From: an uncultured Croceicoccus sp.
GTDB lineage: Bacteria; Pseudomonadota; Alphaproteobacteria; Sphingomonadales; Sphingomonadaceae
Assembly: GCF_947496385.1 (NCBI RefSeq)
Contig: NZ_CANMCP010000006.1
Coordinates: 1 to 64,000 of the forward strand
Direction: 5' to 3'
DNA: 64,000 nucleotides
The first letter of the stretch is position 1, and each line of letters starts with the position of its first letter. This document shows positions 1 through 10,187 of this stretch, piece after piece. Under the pieces are notes generated by a model. It was not told the origin of the DNA. It saw nothing but the letters and a program-made list of their open reading frames with translations, and did not search any database. A program made the translations under genes and the position numbers.

Positions 1-973
1 TAACATCAACCCTGAGACGAGGCCCGCACTCCGCTAATTTACGCCGCGACTTGTGCCAAATGTTCTGACGACGGACATGCGCCGACAGAAAAGCGCCGCG
101 CTGGTCCTCGAACGTGGCGATGGATCCCAAGTCGGAATAGGCAGCGGTGATCGTCACATGGTCGGTCACGGCATATGCGGCAAAAATGTCCATCCAGTCA
201 TCTTCGCCCAACCCGAGATTGTCCGGTTTGCTTCGATATTCGGCGCCCACGACCGCCCGGCGCGAAAATTGATAGGCGACAGAGCCTTCGAATTGCAGGT
301 GCGCATCCTTTGCATCCGGACCTCCAAAGCCCAGTAATCCGCCCTGATTTCCGCTGGTGCGGCGCACCGTCGCCGAGGCCAGGACGCTGTGCGAAAGAAA
401 AAGCTTCGACGCAGCGATGAAAAGATCGGTCCCTTTTGCGTCCAGCGCGCCCACCGCGCGAACGATGGCGCCGTCGCGGCTGCGCTTGTGTTGCGCTCCG
501 ATGCTGATTTGCGGCATCAGCGGATCGCCATAGACCAGATCGCCGAACAGCCGCAGCTTTGCCCCGAAAATATCCTGATTGAAGGAAAATCCCTCGCCCA
601 GCCCAAGTGCCGTACCAACATCGCGCGTGTCGAAATTCTGACGCGTGTAGGACAGTTCGACCCGGTTCGCGATGCCGAGCGCGACACCGTGGGATTGAAA
701 TCCGAAATCGGGCAATTCCACCACCGTGACATGCCCGGTGAGCCCGATGTCCCCCCGCATTTCGAGCCCGCCAATCGTGGCCCAGGTGGCGATGCCGCCC
801 CCGCTCGCGCCTTCGACCGTGGTAACGCCGTTGGTGAGCAACAGCTTCCCACCGCGCAGGACTGCCGGATCGGTATTGTCCGGCGCGAGCATATCCGCAT
901 CCTGTGCACGTGCAGGCATCGCGACCGACACGGATGCGAGAAAAATCGGAAAAATGAAACGGGCTTTGCTCAT
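1..973 (-). CDS. DUF3034 family exported protein (C-terminus beyond window)
   Basis: An open frame starts at ATG 973 on the minus strand and runs off the left edge without a stop, giving 324 codons. The first 23 residues form a clear Sec signal peptide ending in the cleavage motif ARA-QD. The body alternates short hydrophobic and polar strands and contains the phrases LRGGKLLLTNGV and GGGIATWATIG, which I recognise from the DUF3034 family (probable outer-membrane beta-barrel, function unknown). It is divergent from a cupredoxin-like gene and a GGDEF-EAL gene; this trio is a recurrent neighbourhood in Proteobacteria, so the three probably act together. Family members normally end soon after the RGxxLS strand seen near positions 75-100, but here the frame stays open about 25 codons longer. 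Either it has a C-terminal tail or a frameshift lies near position 90. The family call is from memory and not searched. Confidence 0.72.
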   Translation of the reverse strand, partial: MSKARFIFPIFLASVSVAMPARAQDADMLAPDNTDPAVLRGGKLLLTNGVTTVEGASGGGIATWATIGGLEMRGDIGLTGHVTVVELPDFGFQSHGVALGIANRVELSYTRQNFDTRDVGTALGLGEGFSFNQDIFGAKLRLFGDLVYGDPLMPQISIGAQHKRSRDGAIVRAVGALDAKGTDLFIAASKLFLSHSVLASATVRRTSGNQGGLLGFGGPDAKDAHLQFEGSVAYQFSRRAVVGAEYRSKPDNLGLGEDDWMDIFAAYAVTDHVTITAAYSDLGSIATFEDQRGAFLSAHVRRQNIWHKSRRKLAECGPRLRVDV

Positions 974-1066
974 GCGCCGCTCTCTACGGCCGCATCGTTA
1001 AGAGCGCCCTAATCACAGGGTCGGCCCAAGCACTTTATTAAGCTTTCGGCATTATCAGCCTGAGGG

Positions 1067-1681
1067 GTGAAGAGACTTGTCGCCATCCTCCTCGCGTGCC
1101 TCGCGCTTGTGCTCCCGGCCACGGCCATCATCGCTGCCGGAAACGTTTCCGCACGGGTGCAAATCGTCGACGAACGCGGGATGCCGGTGCGTGACGCTGT
1201 GGTCGAGATCACGCCGGCAGGCGGGGTCAGGCCGCCGACCGGATTTGCCTGGCGCGCGGCCATGGCGCAAAAAGACCTCACATTCACGCCGGGTACGCTG
1301 ATCGTCGCAAAGGGAGCCGTGGTCGCCTTTCCCAATCTCGATCGGGTACGACACAGCATCTACAGCTTCTCGCGGATCGCCCGGTTCGAAATTGATCTCT
1401 ACGGCCGCGATCAGACGCGTACGCAGAAATTCGATATTGCCGGAGGGGCGGCACTGGGCTGCAATATTCACGATGACATGCGCGGTTATGTTCGCGTCGT
1501 GGAAACGCCTTTCGCCGCCAAAACCGACGGCAATGGTTTCGTGCAAATCTCGGGGATCCCCGCTGGAAATGCCGCCATGACCGTATGGCATCCGCGCTTG
1601 CGCGCGCCGGCCAGCGAATTGCGCATGAATATATCAATGAGCGGAGACTTCTCCCGAAAGATCCGGGTCCGCTTGCGGTGA
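1067..1681 (+). CDS. cupredoxin-like periplasmic protein ('methylamine utilization protein' family)
   Basis: Encodes 204 aa from a GTG start. Residues 1-24 form a signal peptide (KRLVAILLACLALVLPATA). Two patches carry the likely type-1 copper ligands: a His in FPNLDRVRHSIYSFS (around residue 97) and Cys, His and Met in LGCNIHDDMRGYVRV (around 130-145), the His...Cys-His-Met arrangement of cupredoxins. The family is often annotated as methylamine utilization protein, but no mau genes are nearby, so that substrate is unsupported. The stop overlaps a possible GTG of the downstream GGDEF-EAL gene (GTGA at 1678-1681), suggesting translational coupling. I infer a periplasmic copper or redox module that informs the c-di-GMP enzyme. 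It lies divergent from the DUF3034 gene across about 93 nt, so a shared promoter region is likely. Confidence 0.8.
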   Translation: MKRLVAILLACLALVLPATAIIAAGNVSARVQIVDERGMPVRDAVVEITPAGGVRPPTGFAWRAAMAQKDLTFTPGTLIVAKGAVVAFPNLDRVRHSIYSFSRIARFEIDLYGRDQTRTQKFDIAGGAALGCNIHDDMRGYVRVVETPFAAKTDGNGFVQISGIPAGNAAMTVWHPRLRAPASELRMNISMSGDFSRKIRVRLR

Positions 1682-1695
1682 ACGCGATCGAGCGT

Positions 1696-4017
1696 ATGGA
1701 TTTCTTCCGCTTCGGTTCGTTGAAGCTGCGCATGGCGGCCCTCTATGCCGCATTGTTCGCCGCTGTTCTCGCTGTCATTCTCGCCATCGTGGGCGGCGCC
1801 ATCGATCGTTTCGCGGAAAACGCGGCGACGAACGACCTTGCCACAAACGCCCGTGTTTTTGAGGAAATTCTCGCCCTGCGCGCCCGACAGATGCGCAGTT
1901 CGAGCGATATCCTCTCCCGCGATTTCGGATTTCGCGAGGCGGTCGCCACGGCCGACCGTCCCACGCTGGCCAGTGCGCTCGGCAGCCTGCGGGAGCGTTC
2001 GGGTAGCAGTTCCGCCTTTGTCGTGGGCTACGACGCGTCGCTCATCGGTTCGACCGGCGATGCCATGCCCGATCCGGCGCGCTTGTGGAACGCGCTCGAT
2101 AATGGACAGAGCTATGGCGTGATCACGCAAGGGGGGCAGCTGGCGCTTGCCGCCGCATCGCCGATCGAGGTGCCGGATCTCGTGGGCTGGCTGGTCGTGA
2201 CGCAGCCGCTCGATCAGGCGGAGCTGTCGCGCCTCGTCAATCTTGGCGCGATCGATCTCGATGCCTCGGTCATACGAAAAGCGAACCTCCCGCGCGCATT
2301 GGCCAATGCACCGCCGGGCGAGGTTTTCGAACGAAGCGGGAGCAGTCGCACCCTCTATCGCATGTCGAACCTGCGCACGCTTGAGGAGGATCTGAACCCG
2401 GTACTTCTCCTCCAATATCCGCTCAGCCGTTCGCTTGCGCAATATTCTTCCATCCGCTGGCTGCTGGCCGCGCTCGCCGGGGCAGGGCTCCTGCTTGTCG
2501 TCGCGCTGAGCTGGCGCGTGGCGAAGACGATCACCGCGCCGCTTCGCAAGCTGGACGAGGCGACCCGGATCATCGGTGCAGGAGAGCGGGTCGCGCTATC
2601 TGTAGAGACGAACGACGAGATCGGCCGGCTGGCGGCCAGTTTCAATCAGATGATGGAGGCAATCGAGGAGCGCGAAAGGCAGATCGTTCATGTCGGACTT
2701 CACGACGGGCTTACCAATCTCCCCAATCGCAAGCTGTTTGCAGAACAGCTGACGCTCGCGCTCTCCCGCCGGCGGAAGGAGCGCCAGGTGATGGTGGCGA
2801 GCGCCGATCTCGACGATTTCAAGGCCGTTAACGCAACGCTTGGGCACCCCGCCGGAGATGCGATGCTCGTCGAACTTGCCAAGACGCTCCAGCGGGACTT
2901 GCCCAATGGAACGAGTGCGCGTCTCGGCGGCGACGAGTTTGCGATCATGATCGACGACATTGCCCCGGGCACGAATCTCGATGCGCTCGCCCGGAAAATT
3001 CAGAGCTGCTTTGCCCAAGGGATTGCAGGGCGCAAAACGGCCGTAACGGTGAGCCTTGGCATCGCGGTCGCCCCGGGCGATGGTTCCGATGGCGTCACCT
3101 TGATGAAACATGCCGACCTGGCGCTCGACCGCGCGAAGAGGGAGGGAAGGGGCTGCCAGCACTTTTTCGAACCTTCGCTCGACGAACATGCGCGGCAACG
3201 GCGCCAGCTGGAGCTCGACCTTCGCGAAGCCGTCGTACAGGGCGGCTTCGAGCTTTATTTTCAGCCGCTCTATAGCCTGAAGGAAGACCGGCTGAAAGGT
3301 TTCGAGGCGTTGATCCGCTGGAATCATTCGAGCCGTGGGATGGTAGCGCCGGGCGAGTTTATCGGCTTGGCCGAGGAAACCGGTCTCATCCTTCCCATCG
3401 GCGATTGGGTCGTCGAGGAGGCGTGTCGGCAGGCGAAACACTGGCCGGGCGATCTGTCTGTCGCGGTCAATATTTCACCACGGCAGTTTGCGGCGCCAAA
3501 CCTCATCGAACGGATCAAGGTATCCATCGCCGCATCCGGGATTGAGCCGCATCGGCTCGAACTGGAAATTACCGAGAGCGTGTTCATAGCCGATGTTGAA
3601 ACGACGCTTGCGACGCTGCATGAGCTTCGCCAACTCGGCGTTCAGATCGCACTCGACGATTTTGGAACGGGATATTCCTCACTCAGCTATCTGCGCTCCT
3701 TCCCCTTCGACAAGGTGAAGATCGATCGCAGTTTCGTCAGCGATCTTGCAAGCGGCGGAAACGGGCATGCGATCATTCGCGCCATCACGACCCTTGCGCG
3801 CGCACTCGGAATGGAAACGCTGGCGGAGGGTGTCGAGCATCACGAGCAGCTCGCCATCCTTCGCCGAGAGGGGTGCGAAAGCATTCAGGGATTTTTGTTG
3901 AGCCGACCCATGCCAGCGCGCGATATAGAAGCGTGGCTGAGCCTCGACGAGACGCGCAACGTCTTTTTCGATGCGCGGGACAGCGAGAAGGCCAAGCCGC
4001 TACGCGCGGCACAATAA
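1696..4017 (+). CDS. membrane HAMP-GGDEF-EAL bifunctional c-di-GMP enzyme
   Basis: The protein is about 773 aa. It has an N-terminal membrane helix (residues about 12-35), a periplasmic sensor region (about 36-250), a second helix (about 255-275), HAMP (275-330), GGDEF (332-500) and EAL (515-765). The GGDEF active site is intact (RLGGDEFAIM, near residue 413). The EAL catalytic set is also complete: FEALIRW, VNISPRQF, EITES, DDFGTGYSSL, KIDRSF, EGVE and QGFLLSRP. Both cyclase and phosphodiesterase activity are therefore possible. The start at ATG 1696 places the first helix normally; an in-frame GTG at 1678 overlaps the upstream stop (GTGA) and would add six residues. The gene is the last of a two-gene operon with the cupredoxin-like gene, whose product probably supplies the periplasmic signal. 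Confidence 0.9.
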   Translation: MDFFRFGSLKLRMAALYAALFAAVLAVILAIVGGAIDRFAENAATNDLATNARVFEEILALRARQMRSSSDILSRDFGFREAVATADRPTLASALGSLRERSGSSSAFVVGYDASLIGSTGDAMPDPARLWNALDNGQSYGVITQGGQLALAAASPIEVPDLVGWLVVTQPLDQAELSRLVNLGAIDLDASVIRKANLPRALANAPPGEVFERSGSSRTLYRMSNLRTLEEDLNPVLLLQYPLSRSLAQYSSIRWLLAALAGAGLLLVVALSWRVAKTITAPLRKLDEATRIIGAGERVALSVETNDEIGRLAASFNQMMEAIEERERQIVHVGLHDGLTNLPNRKLFAEQLTLALSRRRKERQVMVASADLDDFKAVNATLGHPAGDAMLVELAKTLQRDLPNGTSARLGGDEFAIMIDDIAPGTNLDALARKIQSCFAQGIAGRKTAVTVSLGIAVAPGDGSDGVTLMKHADLALDRAKREGRGCQHFFEPSLDEHARQRRQLELDLREAVVQGGFELYFQPLYSLKEDRLKGFEALIRWNHSSRGMVAPGEFIGLAEETGLILPIGDWVVEEACRQAKHWPGDLSVAVNISPRQFAAPNLIERIKVSIAASGIEPHRLELEITESVFIADVETTLATLHELRQLGVQIALDDFGTGYSSLSYLRSFPFDKVKIDRSFVSDLASGGNGHAIIRAITTLARALGMETLAEGVEHHEQLAILRREGCESIQGFLLSRPMPARDIEAWLSLDETRNVFFDARDSEKAKPLRAAQ

Positions 4018-4072
4018 GCCGGGGAGGTTGCGAAAAGGCAACTTGTCCCAATGAACTCCGCAGGAATGAAAA

Positions 4073-4148
<76 letters not shown>

Positions 4149-4257
4149 ACTCTGCCGCTTTGCAGGCAGGCCGCGCGCGGGCCGGAAGGTCCGATCCGCT
4201 GCGGGAGCGCCCCATATACACATTGTCGCGACGGTGAAAAGGGGGTTTTTCGCTTAT

Positions 4258-5373
4258 CTAGTCGAAATTGCTGACGCGGCGCTGGCTCCACCGGTTCACC
4301 GCCATGATCAGGCCCACACAGATCATGATCGTCATCATCGAGGAACCGCCATGGCTCATGAAAGGCAGGGGAATGCCGACCACCGGCGCGAGTCCCATCA
4401 CCATCATCAGGTTGACCGCGGTGTAGAAGAAGATCGTCGCCGTCATCCCCGCGGCCAGAAGGCGGGAAAAGCGGTCCGGCGCCGCGATTGCCACTTTCAA
4501 GCCCCAGCGCAACAGCAGGCCGAACACGAAAATGACAAAGAATCCGCCGGCCATGCCCCATTCCTCGGCCATCGTCGCGAACACGAAATCGGTGTGCGGT
4601 TCGGGCAGATAGTTCAGGTGGCTCTGCGTACCATTGCCGAACCCCTTGCCGAAGAATCCCCCCGATCCGATCGCGATCTGCGACTGCGTGATGTGGTATC
4701 CCGCGCCCAGCGGATCGCTCTCGGGGTCGAGGAAGGTCAGGACGCGCTTTTGCTGATACGGGTGCAGGGCAAAGAAGAAGAGCGCCGGGATCGCCGCCAT
4801 TCCGGCCACGCCGACGCTTATGAACCATGCCATCGGCAGCCCGGCGAGAAACATCACGACCACCGCCCCGAACATGATCGCGAGGCTGGTCCCAAGATCG
4901 GGTTGCAACAGCACGAGCCCCACCGGAAGCCCGATGAGAACGGCAGGAGGAAGCAGCGATTTGAAATTCTGCACATGCCCGCCCGGCAGGAGATCATAAA
5001 GGCGCGCAAGGATCAGGACGATGCCCGGCTTCATCAGCTCCGAAGGCTGCAACGTCATGAAGCCGAGGTTGAGCCAGCGCTGACTGCCACCACCGACAAA
5101 GCCCATCGCCTCCACCGCCATCAACAACAGCACGAGCAGGATATAGACCGGCACGGCGATTGCCTTGATAAAGTCCATCGAAAAGCGCGAAATGACGAAT
5201 GCCATCGTCAGAAACACACCGAACCGAACGACATGGAGCAGCGACCAGGGCCACAAATTCCCGCCCGCCGCGGAATAAAGGACCGCCGCGCCGAACAGGA
5301 CGAGCACGGTGAGCGGAAGGATCACCCCCCACGGTTCGCGTGCGATAAAGGCGGGGACCGACGCGCGTGCCAT
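4258..5373 (-). CDS. rodA: rod-shape SEDS glycosyltransferase RodA
   Basis: 371 aa, polytopic with about ten membrane helices. RodA is the SEDS-family peptidoglycan polymerase that works with PBP2 in the elongasome. Family signatures are present: GGGSQRWLNLG, LQPSELMKP, LLQPDLGTS, ADPLGAGYHI-type loop (DPESDPLGAGYHITQSQ), LPEPHTDFVFATMAEEWG and the C-terminal LPFMSHGGSSM. ATG 5373 shares its A with the mrdA stop (TGATG), so the two are translationally coupled, as expected for a fixed-stoichiometry pair. It is the last gene of mreB-mreC-mreD-mrdA-rodA. A TTG codon lies immediately upstream of the ATG but is not needed. Confidence 0.97.
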   Translation of the reverse strand: MARASVPAFIAREPWGVILPLTVLVLFGAAVLYSAAGGNLWPWSLLHVVRFGVFLTMAFVISRFSMDFIKAIAVPVYILLVLLLMAVEAMGFVGGGSQRWLNLGFMTLQPSELMKPGIVLILARLYDLLPGGHVQNFKSLLPPAVLIGLPVGLVLLQPDLGTSLAIMFGAVVVMFLAGLPMAWFISVGVAGMAAIPALFFFALHPYQQKRVLTFLDPESDPLGAGYHITQSQIAIGSGGFFGKGFGNGTQSHLNYLPEPHTDFVFATMAEEWGMAGGFFVIFVFGLLLRWGLKVAIAAPDRFSRLLAAGMTATIFFYTAVNLMMVMGLAPVVGIPLPFMSHGGSSMMTIMICVGLIMAVNRWSQRRVSNFD

Positions 5374-7472
5374 CAATCCGTCGTCCCGGTGTCGGGCGTA
5401 TCGCCGTCGCCGGCGGCGCCGTCCACGCCGGGGTCAGGGGCGTCGCCCTCGGGGGGGCGGGGGGCACCGGCGGCGTCGACCGGGCTGGGGCTGGGTGCGG
5501 GGCGGCGGCCTTCCTCGACCGCGTCCTGAATCTCGCCCTGTTCCGGCTTTGGCGCCGCGCCGCCATAGGCCTGTTCATAGGCGGCATATTTGCGCGAGAG
5601 CCGTTCTTGCGCCGTGCCGCCCCATTCTTTTTCATAGTTATGAAGCACTTCGAGCGCTTTGTTCGCATCGAACAGGAAGGTCATGACATCGCGCGCCACC
5701 GGATAGGCGGAGGACGAACCGGCGCCGTGTTCGATCGCCACGGCACAGGCATAGCGCGGCTTGTCCGCCGGCGCGAAGCAGATGAAATGCCCGTGGTCGC
5801 GATATTTCCACGGCACGTCGCGGCCCCCGCGTCCATAGGCGAGCGAGACGACCTGCGCCGTGCCGGTCTTTCCCGCAAGCTCGATCCCGTCAATGGGCAG
5901 GCGCGCGCGTCCCGCCGTGCCGGGGCCATTCACCACGTCGCGCATCGCCTGTCTTACGACCTGAAGATGTTCTTCGGGCAGGTTGAGCGAGGGCGCAGGC
6001 CGCGGCGCGTTTTCGAGGAGCAGGCGCGGCTGTATCCGCAATCCGCTGGCGATGCGGGAGGTCATCACCGCCTGCTGCAACGGGTTTACCAGCATGTAAC
6101 CCTGCCCGATGGTGGCATTCACCGTGTCGAACGCCTGCCATTCCTTGTCGTATTTCTTCAGCTTCCATTCCGGATCGGGCACCGTGCCGTATGACTGGCT
6201 CGCGACGGGGAGGGGATATTGATAGCCGAGCCCTAGGCGCCGGGCCATGTTCGCGATCCGCTCCATGCCGATACGCTGCGCGAAATAGTAGAAATAGACG
6301 TCGCAGCTCTGATAAATGCCCTTCGCCATATTGGTGCGCCCATGGCCGCGCCGGTTCCAGCAGCGGAACACGCGATTGCCCACGCGCAGCCCGCCATTGC
6401 ACACCACCGATTCCTCAGGGTCGAGCCCGCCTTCGAGGAAGGCCAGCGACACGAAGGGCTTAACCGTAGAACCGGGTGGATAAAGCCCGCTCAACACCTT
6501 GTTTCGCAAGGGAACATGGTCGTCTTCGGAGAGCATTTTCCACTCGATGCGGCCGATCCCGTCGGAAAAGCTGTTGGGGTCAAAACTGGGCATGGACGAC
6601 GCGGCAAGAATGTCGCCGTTCTTCAGATCCATGACGACGACAGACCCGGATTCGGGACCGAGCCGCCGCGCCGCGTAATCCTGCAACGGGCCGTCGATGG
6701 TGAGCTGCACCGGGTCGCCCTGCACATCCTCGCGCATGTCGAGATCGCGGACGATCTTGCCGCTCGCGGTGACCTCGGCCCGGCGGGCGCCCGGTTCGCC
6801 GCGCAGCGTATGCTCGAAATATTTCTCGACGCCGTCCTTGCCGATCTTGAAACCGGGCGTGATGAGCAGCGGTTCCGGCTCCTCCTCGTACTCCTCCGCC
6901 GACACCGTGCCGACATAGCCAAGCAGGTGGCCGACGGCGGGGCCGGTTGGGTAATAGCGCGAAAATCCGCGCTGCGGCACGACACCGGGAAGATCGGGCA
7001 GCCGAACCGACAACGCCGCGAACTGCTCCCAATCGACGCCGGTCGCGACCTCTACCGGGCGAAAACCGCTGGTCGATTCGATCTTGTCGCGAAGATCGGT
7101 AATGCCCGCGGGGGTGAGCGCCAGCACATCGCCCAGCACCTGCAACGTCTGATCCACGTCGACGATGCGGTCGGGAATGAGATCGACGCGAAAATCCGCC
7201 CGGTTGGAGGCAAGCGGCACACCGTCGCGGTCGAGAATCCACCCCCGGCGCGGCGGGATGAGCGTGAGATCGACCCGGTTGCTCTCCGAGGCCAGCTCGT
7301 ATTTCTCGTTCTGCGCGACGGCGAGATAGGTCATGCGCCCGGCCAGCAAAAGGCCGATGCCGCCCTGAACCGCGCCGATGAAGAACGTCCGCCGGTCGAA
7401 GCGATTGTTGAGTTCGCCCGCGCTGACCCTCTGCTCCGGTTTTGCGACCCGCTTGCCAAAGCCGAACGCCAT
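5373..7472 (-). CDS. mrdA: penicillin-binding protein 2 (elongasome transpeptidase)
   Basis: 699 aa class B PBP that cross-links peptidoglycan during lateral growth with RodA. There is a short cytoplasmic N-terminus and one membrane anchor (about residues 35-55), a pedestal domain, and then a transpeptidase with nucleophile motif S335-TVK (PPGSTVKPF), second motif SCD (in YQSCDVYFY) and KTGTAQ as third motif. ATG 7472 was chosen because it matches the family N-terminus (MAFGFGKR) and shares one nucleotide with the mreD stop; the frame is open further upstream but that part overlaps mreD. The last 60 or so residues are a low-complexity Pro/Asp/Gly/Ala tail absent from typical PBP2, probably disordered. 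Confidence 0.96.
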   Translation of the reverse strand: MAFGFGKRVAKPEQRVSAGELNNRFDRRTFFIGAVQGGIGLLLAGRMTYLAVAQNEKYELASESNRVDLTLIPPRRGWILDRDGVPLASNRADFRVDLIPDRIVDVDQTLQVLGDVLALTPAGITDLRDKIESTSGFRPVEVATGVDWEQFAALSVRLPDLPGVVPQRGFSRYYPTGPAVGHLLGYVGTVSAEEYEEEPEPLLITPGFKIGKDGVEKYFEHTLRGEPGARRAEVTASGKIVRDLDMREDVQGDPVQLTIDGPLQDYAARRLGPESGSVVVMDLKNGDILAASSMPSFDPNSFSDGIGRIEWKMLSEDDHVPLRNKVLSGLYPPGSTVKPFVSLAFLEGGLDPEESVVCNGGLRVGNRVFRCWNRRGHGRTNMAKGIYQSCDVYFYYFAQRIGMERIANMARRLGLGYQYPLPVASQSYGTVPDPEWKLKKYDKEWQAFDTVNATIGQGYMLVNPLQQAVMTSRIASGLRIQPRLLLENAPRPAPSLNLPEEHLQVVRQAMRDVVNGPGTAGRARLPIDGIELAGKTGTAQVVSLAYGRGGRDVPWKYRDHGHFICFAPADKPRYACAVAIEHGAGSSSAYPVARDVMTFLFDANKALEVLHNYEKEWGGTAQERLSRKYAAYEQAYGGAAPKPEQGEIQDAVEEGRRPAPSPSPVDAAGAPRPPEGDAPDPGVDGAAGDGDTPDTGTTD

Positions 7473-8029
7473 CAGCCGACCACCTTCACGCGGGCGCGGC
7501 GAAGCATGTCGAGAACGGCAACGATGCGGGTGAAAAGCGGGAACATGATGAGCGACAACAGCAATTGCGGAACGATAAGCGACGGGTCGAACGGACCACC
7601 GGCGAGCGCGGCGATGGCCATGGTCAGACAGAGATAGGAAGCGAAGGCGAGACTTGCCACCATCCAGTCCTGCCAGAACCCGCGCCACCGCGCCCAGTCG
7701 TCGACCATGTCCAGCACGATCATTGTGACGGACCACAGGAATATAGCACTGCCAAATGGCTGTCCGCTGTACAGATCGTCGATCAGGCCGAGCGGAAACC
7801 CGGCCCATACCGGCAACAGGCCCGGCCGCAACAATTGCCAGCTTACCAGCAGCATGAAGGCGAGCGGCGGCACCACCGGAGCCGATGCAATGATCGGCGA
7901 GAGCGGGACGAGCGAGAGCATCGCCACGCTGATCCAGGGGACGATGGTCGCAAGAATGCGCGACGGCGCACGATTGATGCGCCGCGAAAAAAGGCCCGAT
8001 CCGGGCAGCCGGTCGCCGGCGAGGCTCAT
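7472..8029 (-). CDS. mreD: rod shape-determining protein MreD
   Basis: 185 aa hydrophobic protein with about five to six membrane segments and the MreD signature region PLGLIDDLYSGQPFGSAIFLW. It is an integral membrane part of the MreBCD elongation complex. ATG 8029 overlaps the mreC stop by 4 nt (ATGA), and its own stop overlaps the mrdA start by 1 nt. The position between mreC and mrdA is the standard order and supports the call more strongly than sequence, since MreD is poorly conserved. Confidence 0.93.
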   Translation of the reverse strand: MSLAGDRLPGSGLFSRRINRAPSRILATIVPWISVAMLSLVPLSPIIASAPVVPPLAFMLLVSWQLLRPGLLPVWAGFPLGLIDDLYSGQPFGSAIFLWSVTMIVLDMVDDWARWRGFWQDWMVASLAFASYLCLTMAIAALAGGPFDPSLIVPQLLLSLIMFPLFTRIVAVLDMLRRARVKVVG

Positions 8030-8907
8030 TCGCCGGGTGCGGGGCGCGGCGGCGGCAGGTCCGTCACCGGTTGCCAGATCGGCTGTATCGTGACGAATTC
8101 GGTCGCCGCCGGGTCCGAAATGATGCGCGCGACCGCACCGTCTCGCGTCACCTCCTTGACCACCGCGACGGGCACGTTGGGCCGGTACAGCCCGCCCGAC
8201 CCCGAAGTGACGAGCACGTCGCCTTTTTTCAGCGGATTGATCCCCATTTCGATCAGCCGGACGATGAGCGTTCCGTCGGCCTGACCCTGCGCGAATCCGG
8301 CGACGTTTCCGCGGGTACGGCGCACCGGCACGACGCTCTCGCTATCGGTGATGAGCAGGATGCGCGCGGTGCGCGAACCCACCTCCAGCACGCGGCCGAC
8401 GAGGCCCGTTGGCGACCGGACCGGCTGCCCGACCATGACGCCGTCACGCTGTCCCGCGCCGACGAGGGCGAAGCGGCGGCTGCTCGTGGCGGTCGACCCG
8501 ATGAGGCGGGAGGCGGCGACGGCGCGGCCATCGGTTTCGCGCATGTTCAACACGCGCTTCAGCCGGCGGTTCTCCTCCTCGATCGCTTCGGCCTCGGCGA
8601 GGCGGCTGCGGGCGACGCGCAGTTCCTCGCGCAGGGCAGCGTTCTTGCTCCCTGCCTCGATATAGCCGGCGACCACGTCGATCACCGACTTGCCGTTGGA
8701 GCGTCCGATGGCCGATGCCTGCCCGACAGGTTCGGCAACATCGGTGGCCGCGGTCCGGGCAAAGGCAAAGGCGGAGGGGTGGAACAGGGATACGACCAGC
8801 AGGACAAGACCCAGCATCCCGCCCACCACGGCCGCGACATAGCTCGTGAAAATTGAGAACTGCGCCCTTTTGGAAAATCCCGGACGCCGATCCATCGGCG
8901 GCGCCAT
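8026..8907 (-). CDS. mreC: rod shape-determining protein MreC
   Basis: 293 aa bitopic protein with a cytoplasmic stub, one membrane helix (about residues 20-45), a periplasmic coiled coil (about 85-125: NAALREELRVARSRLAEAEAIEEENRRL in part) and the paired beta-barrel domain ending about residue 275. MreC scaffolds PBP2 and RodA in the periplasm. Typical phrases are VGQPVRSPTGLVGRV and DVLVTSGSGGLYRPNVPVA. The C-terminus is a short proline-rich tail. The ATG lies 40 nt after the mreB stop; translation is coupled to mreD by ATGA. Confidence 0.95.
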   Translation of the reverse strand: MAPPMDRRPGFSKRAQFSIFTSYVAAVVGGMLGLVLLVVSLFHPSAFAFARTAATDVAEPVGQASAIGRSNGKSVIDVVAGYIEAGSKNAALREELRVARSRLAEAEAIEEENRRLKRVLNMRETDGRAVAASRLIGSTATSSRRFALVGAGQRDGVMVGQPVRSPTGLVGRVLEVGSRTARILLITDSESVVPVRRTRGNVAGFAQGQADGTLIVRLIEMGINPLKKGDVLVTSGSGGLYRPNVPVAVVKEVTRDGAVARIISDPAATEFVTIQPIWQPVTDLPPPRPAPGE

Positions 8908-8947
8908 CTGTCCGCTCCCTCCTAATTAATGCGTGCGACGCCCCGGT

Positions 8948-10120
<1,173 letters not shown>

Positions 10121-10151
10121 TTAACCTTCCCGCGAAGCTTTTTCCACAGGG

Positions 10152-10178
10152 GCCAACTCGATATTCACAACAGTTGGC
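10152..10178. repeat. 7-bp inverted repeat in the mutL leader
   Basis: GCCAACT (10152-10158) and AGTTGGC (10172-10178) are perfect inverted arms around a 13-nt A/T-rich loop. The repeat ends 9 nt before the mutL start codon in the mreB-mutL divergent region. It could be an operator or a hairpin masking the mutL ribosome binding site, which is otherwise weak. No function is shown. Confidence 0.4.
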
Positions 10179-10187
10179 GCTACGACG

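Noticed and set aside
1067-1681. Methylamine utilisation function
   Set aside because: No mauA/B or related dehydrogenase genes are present; only the family label suggests it.
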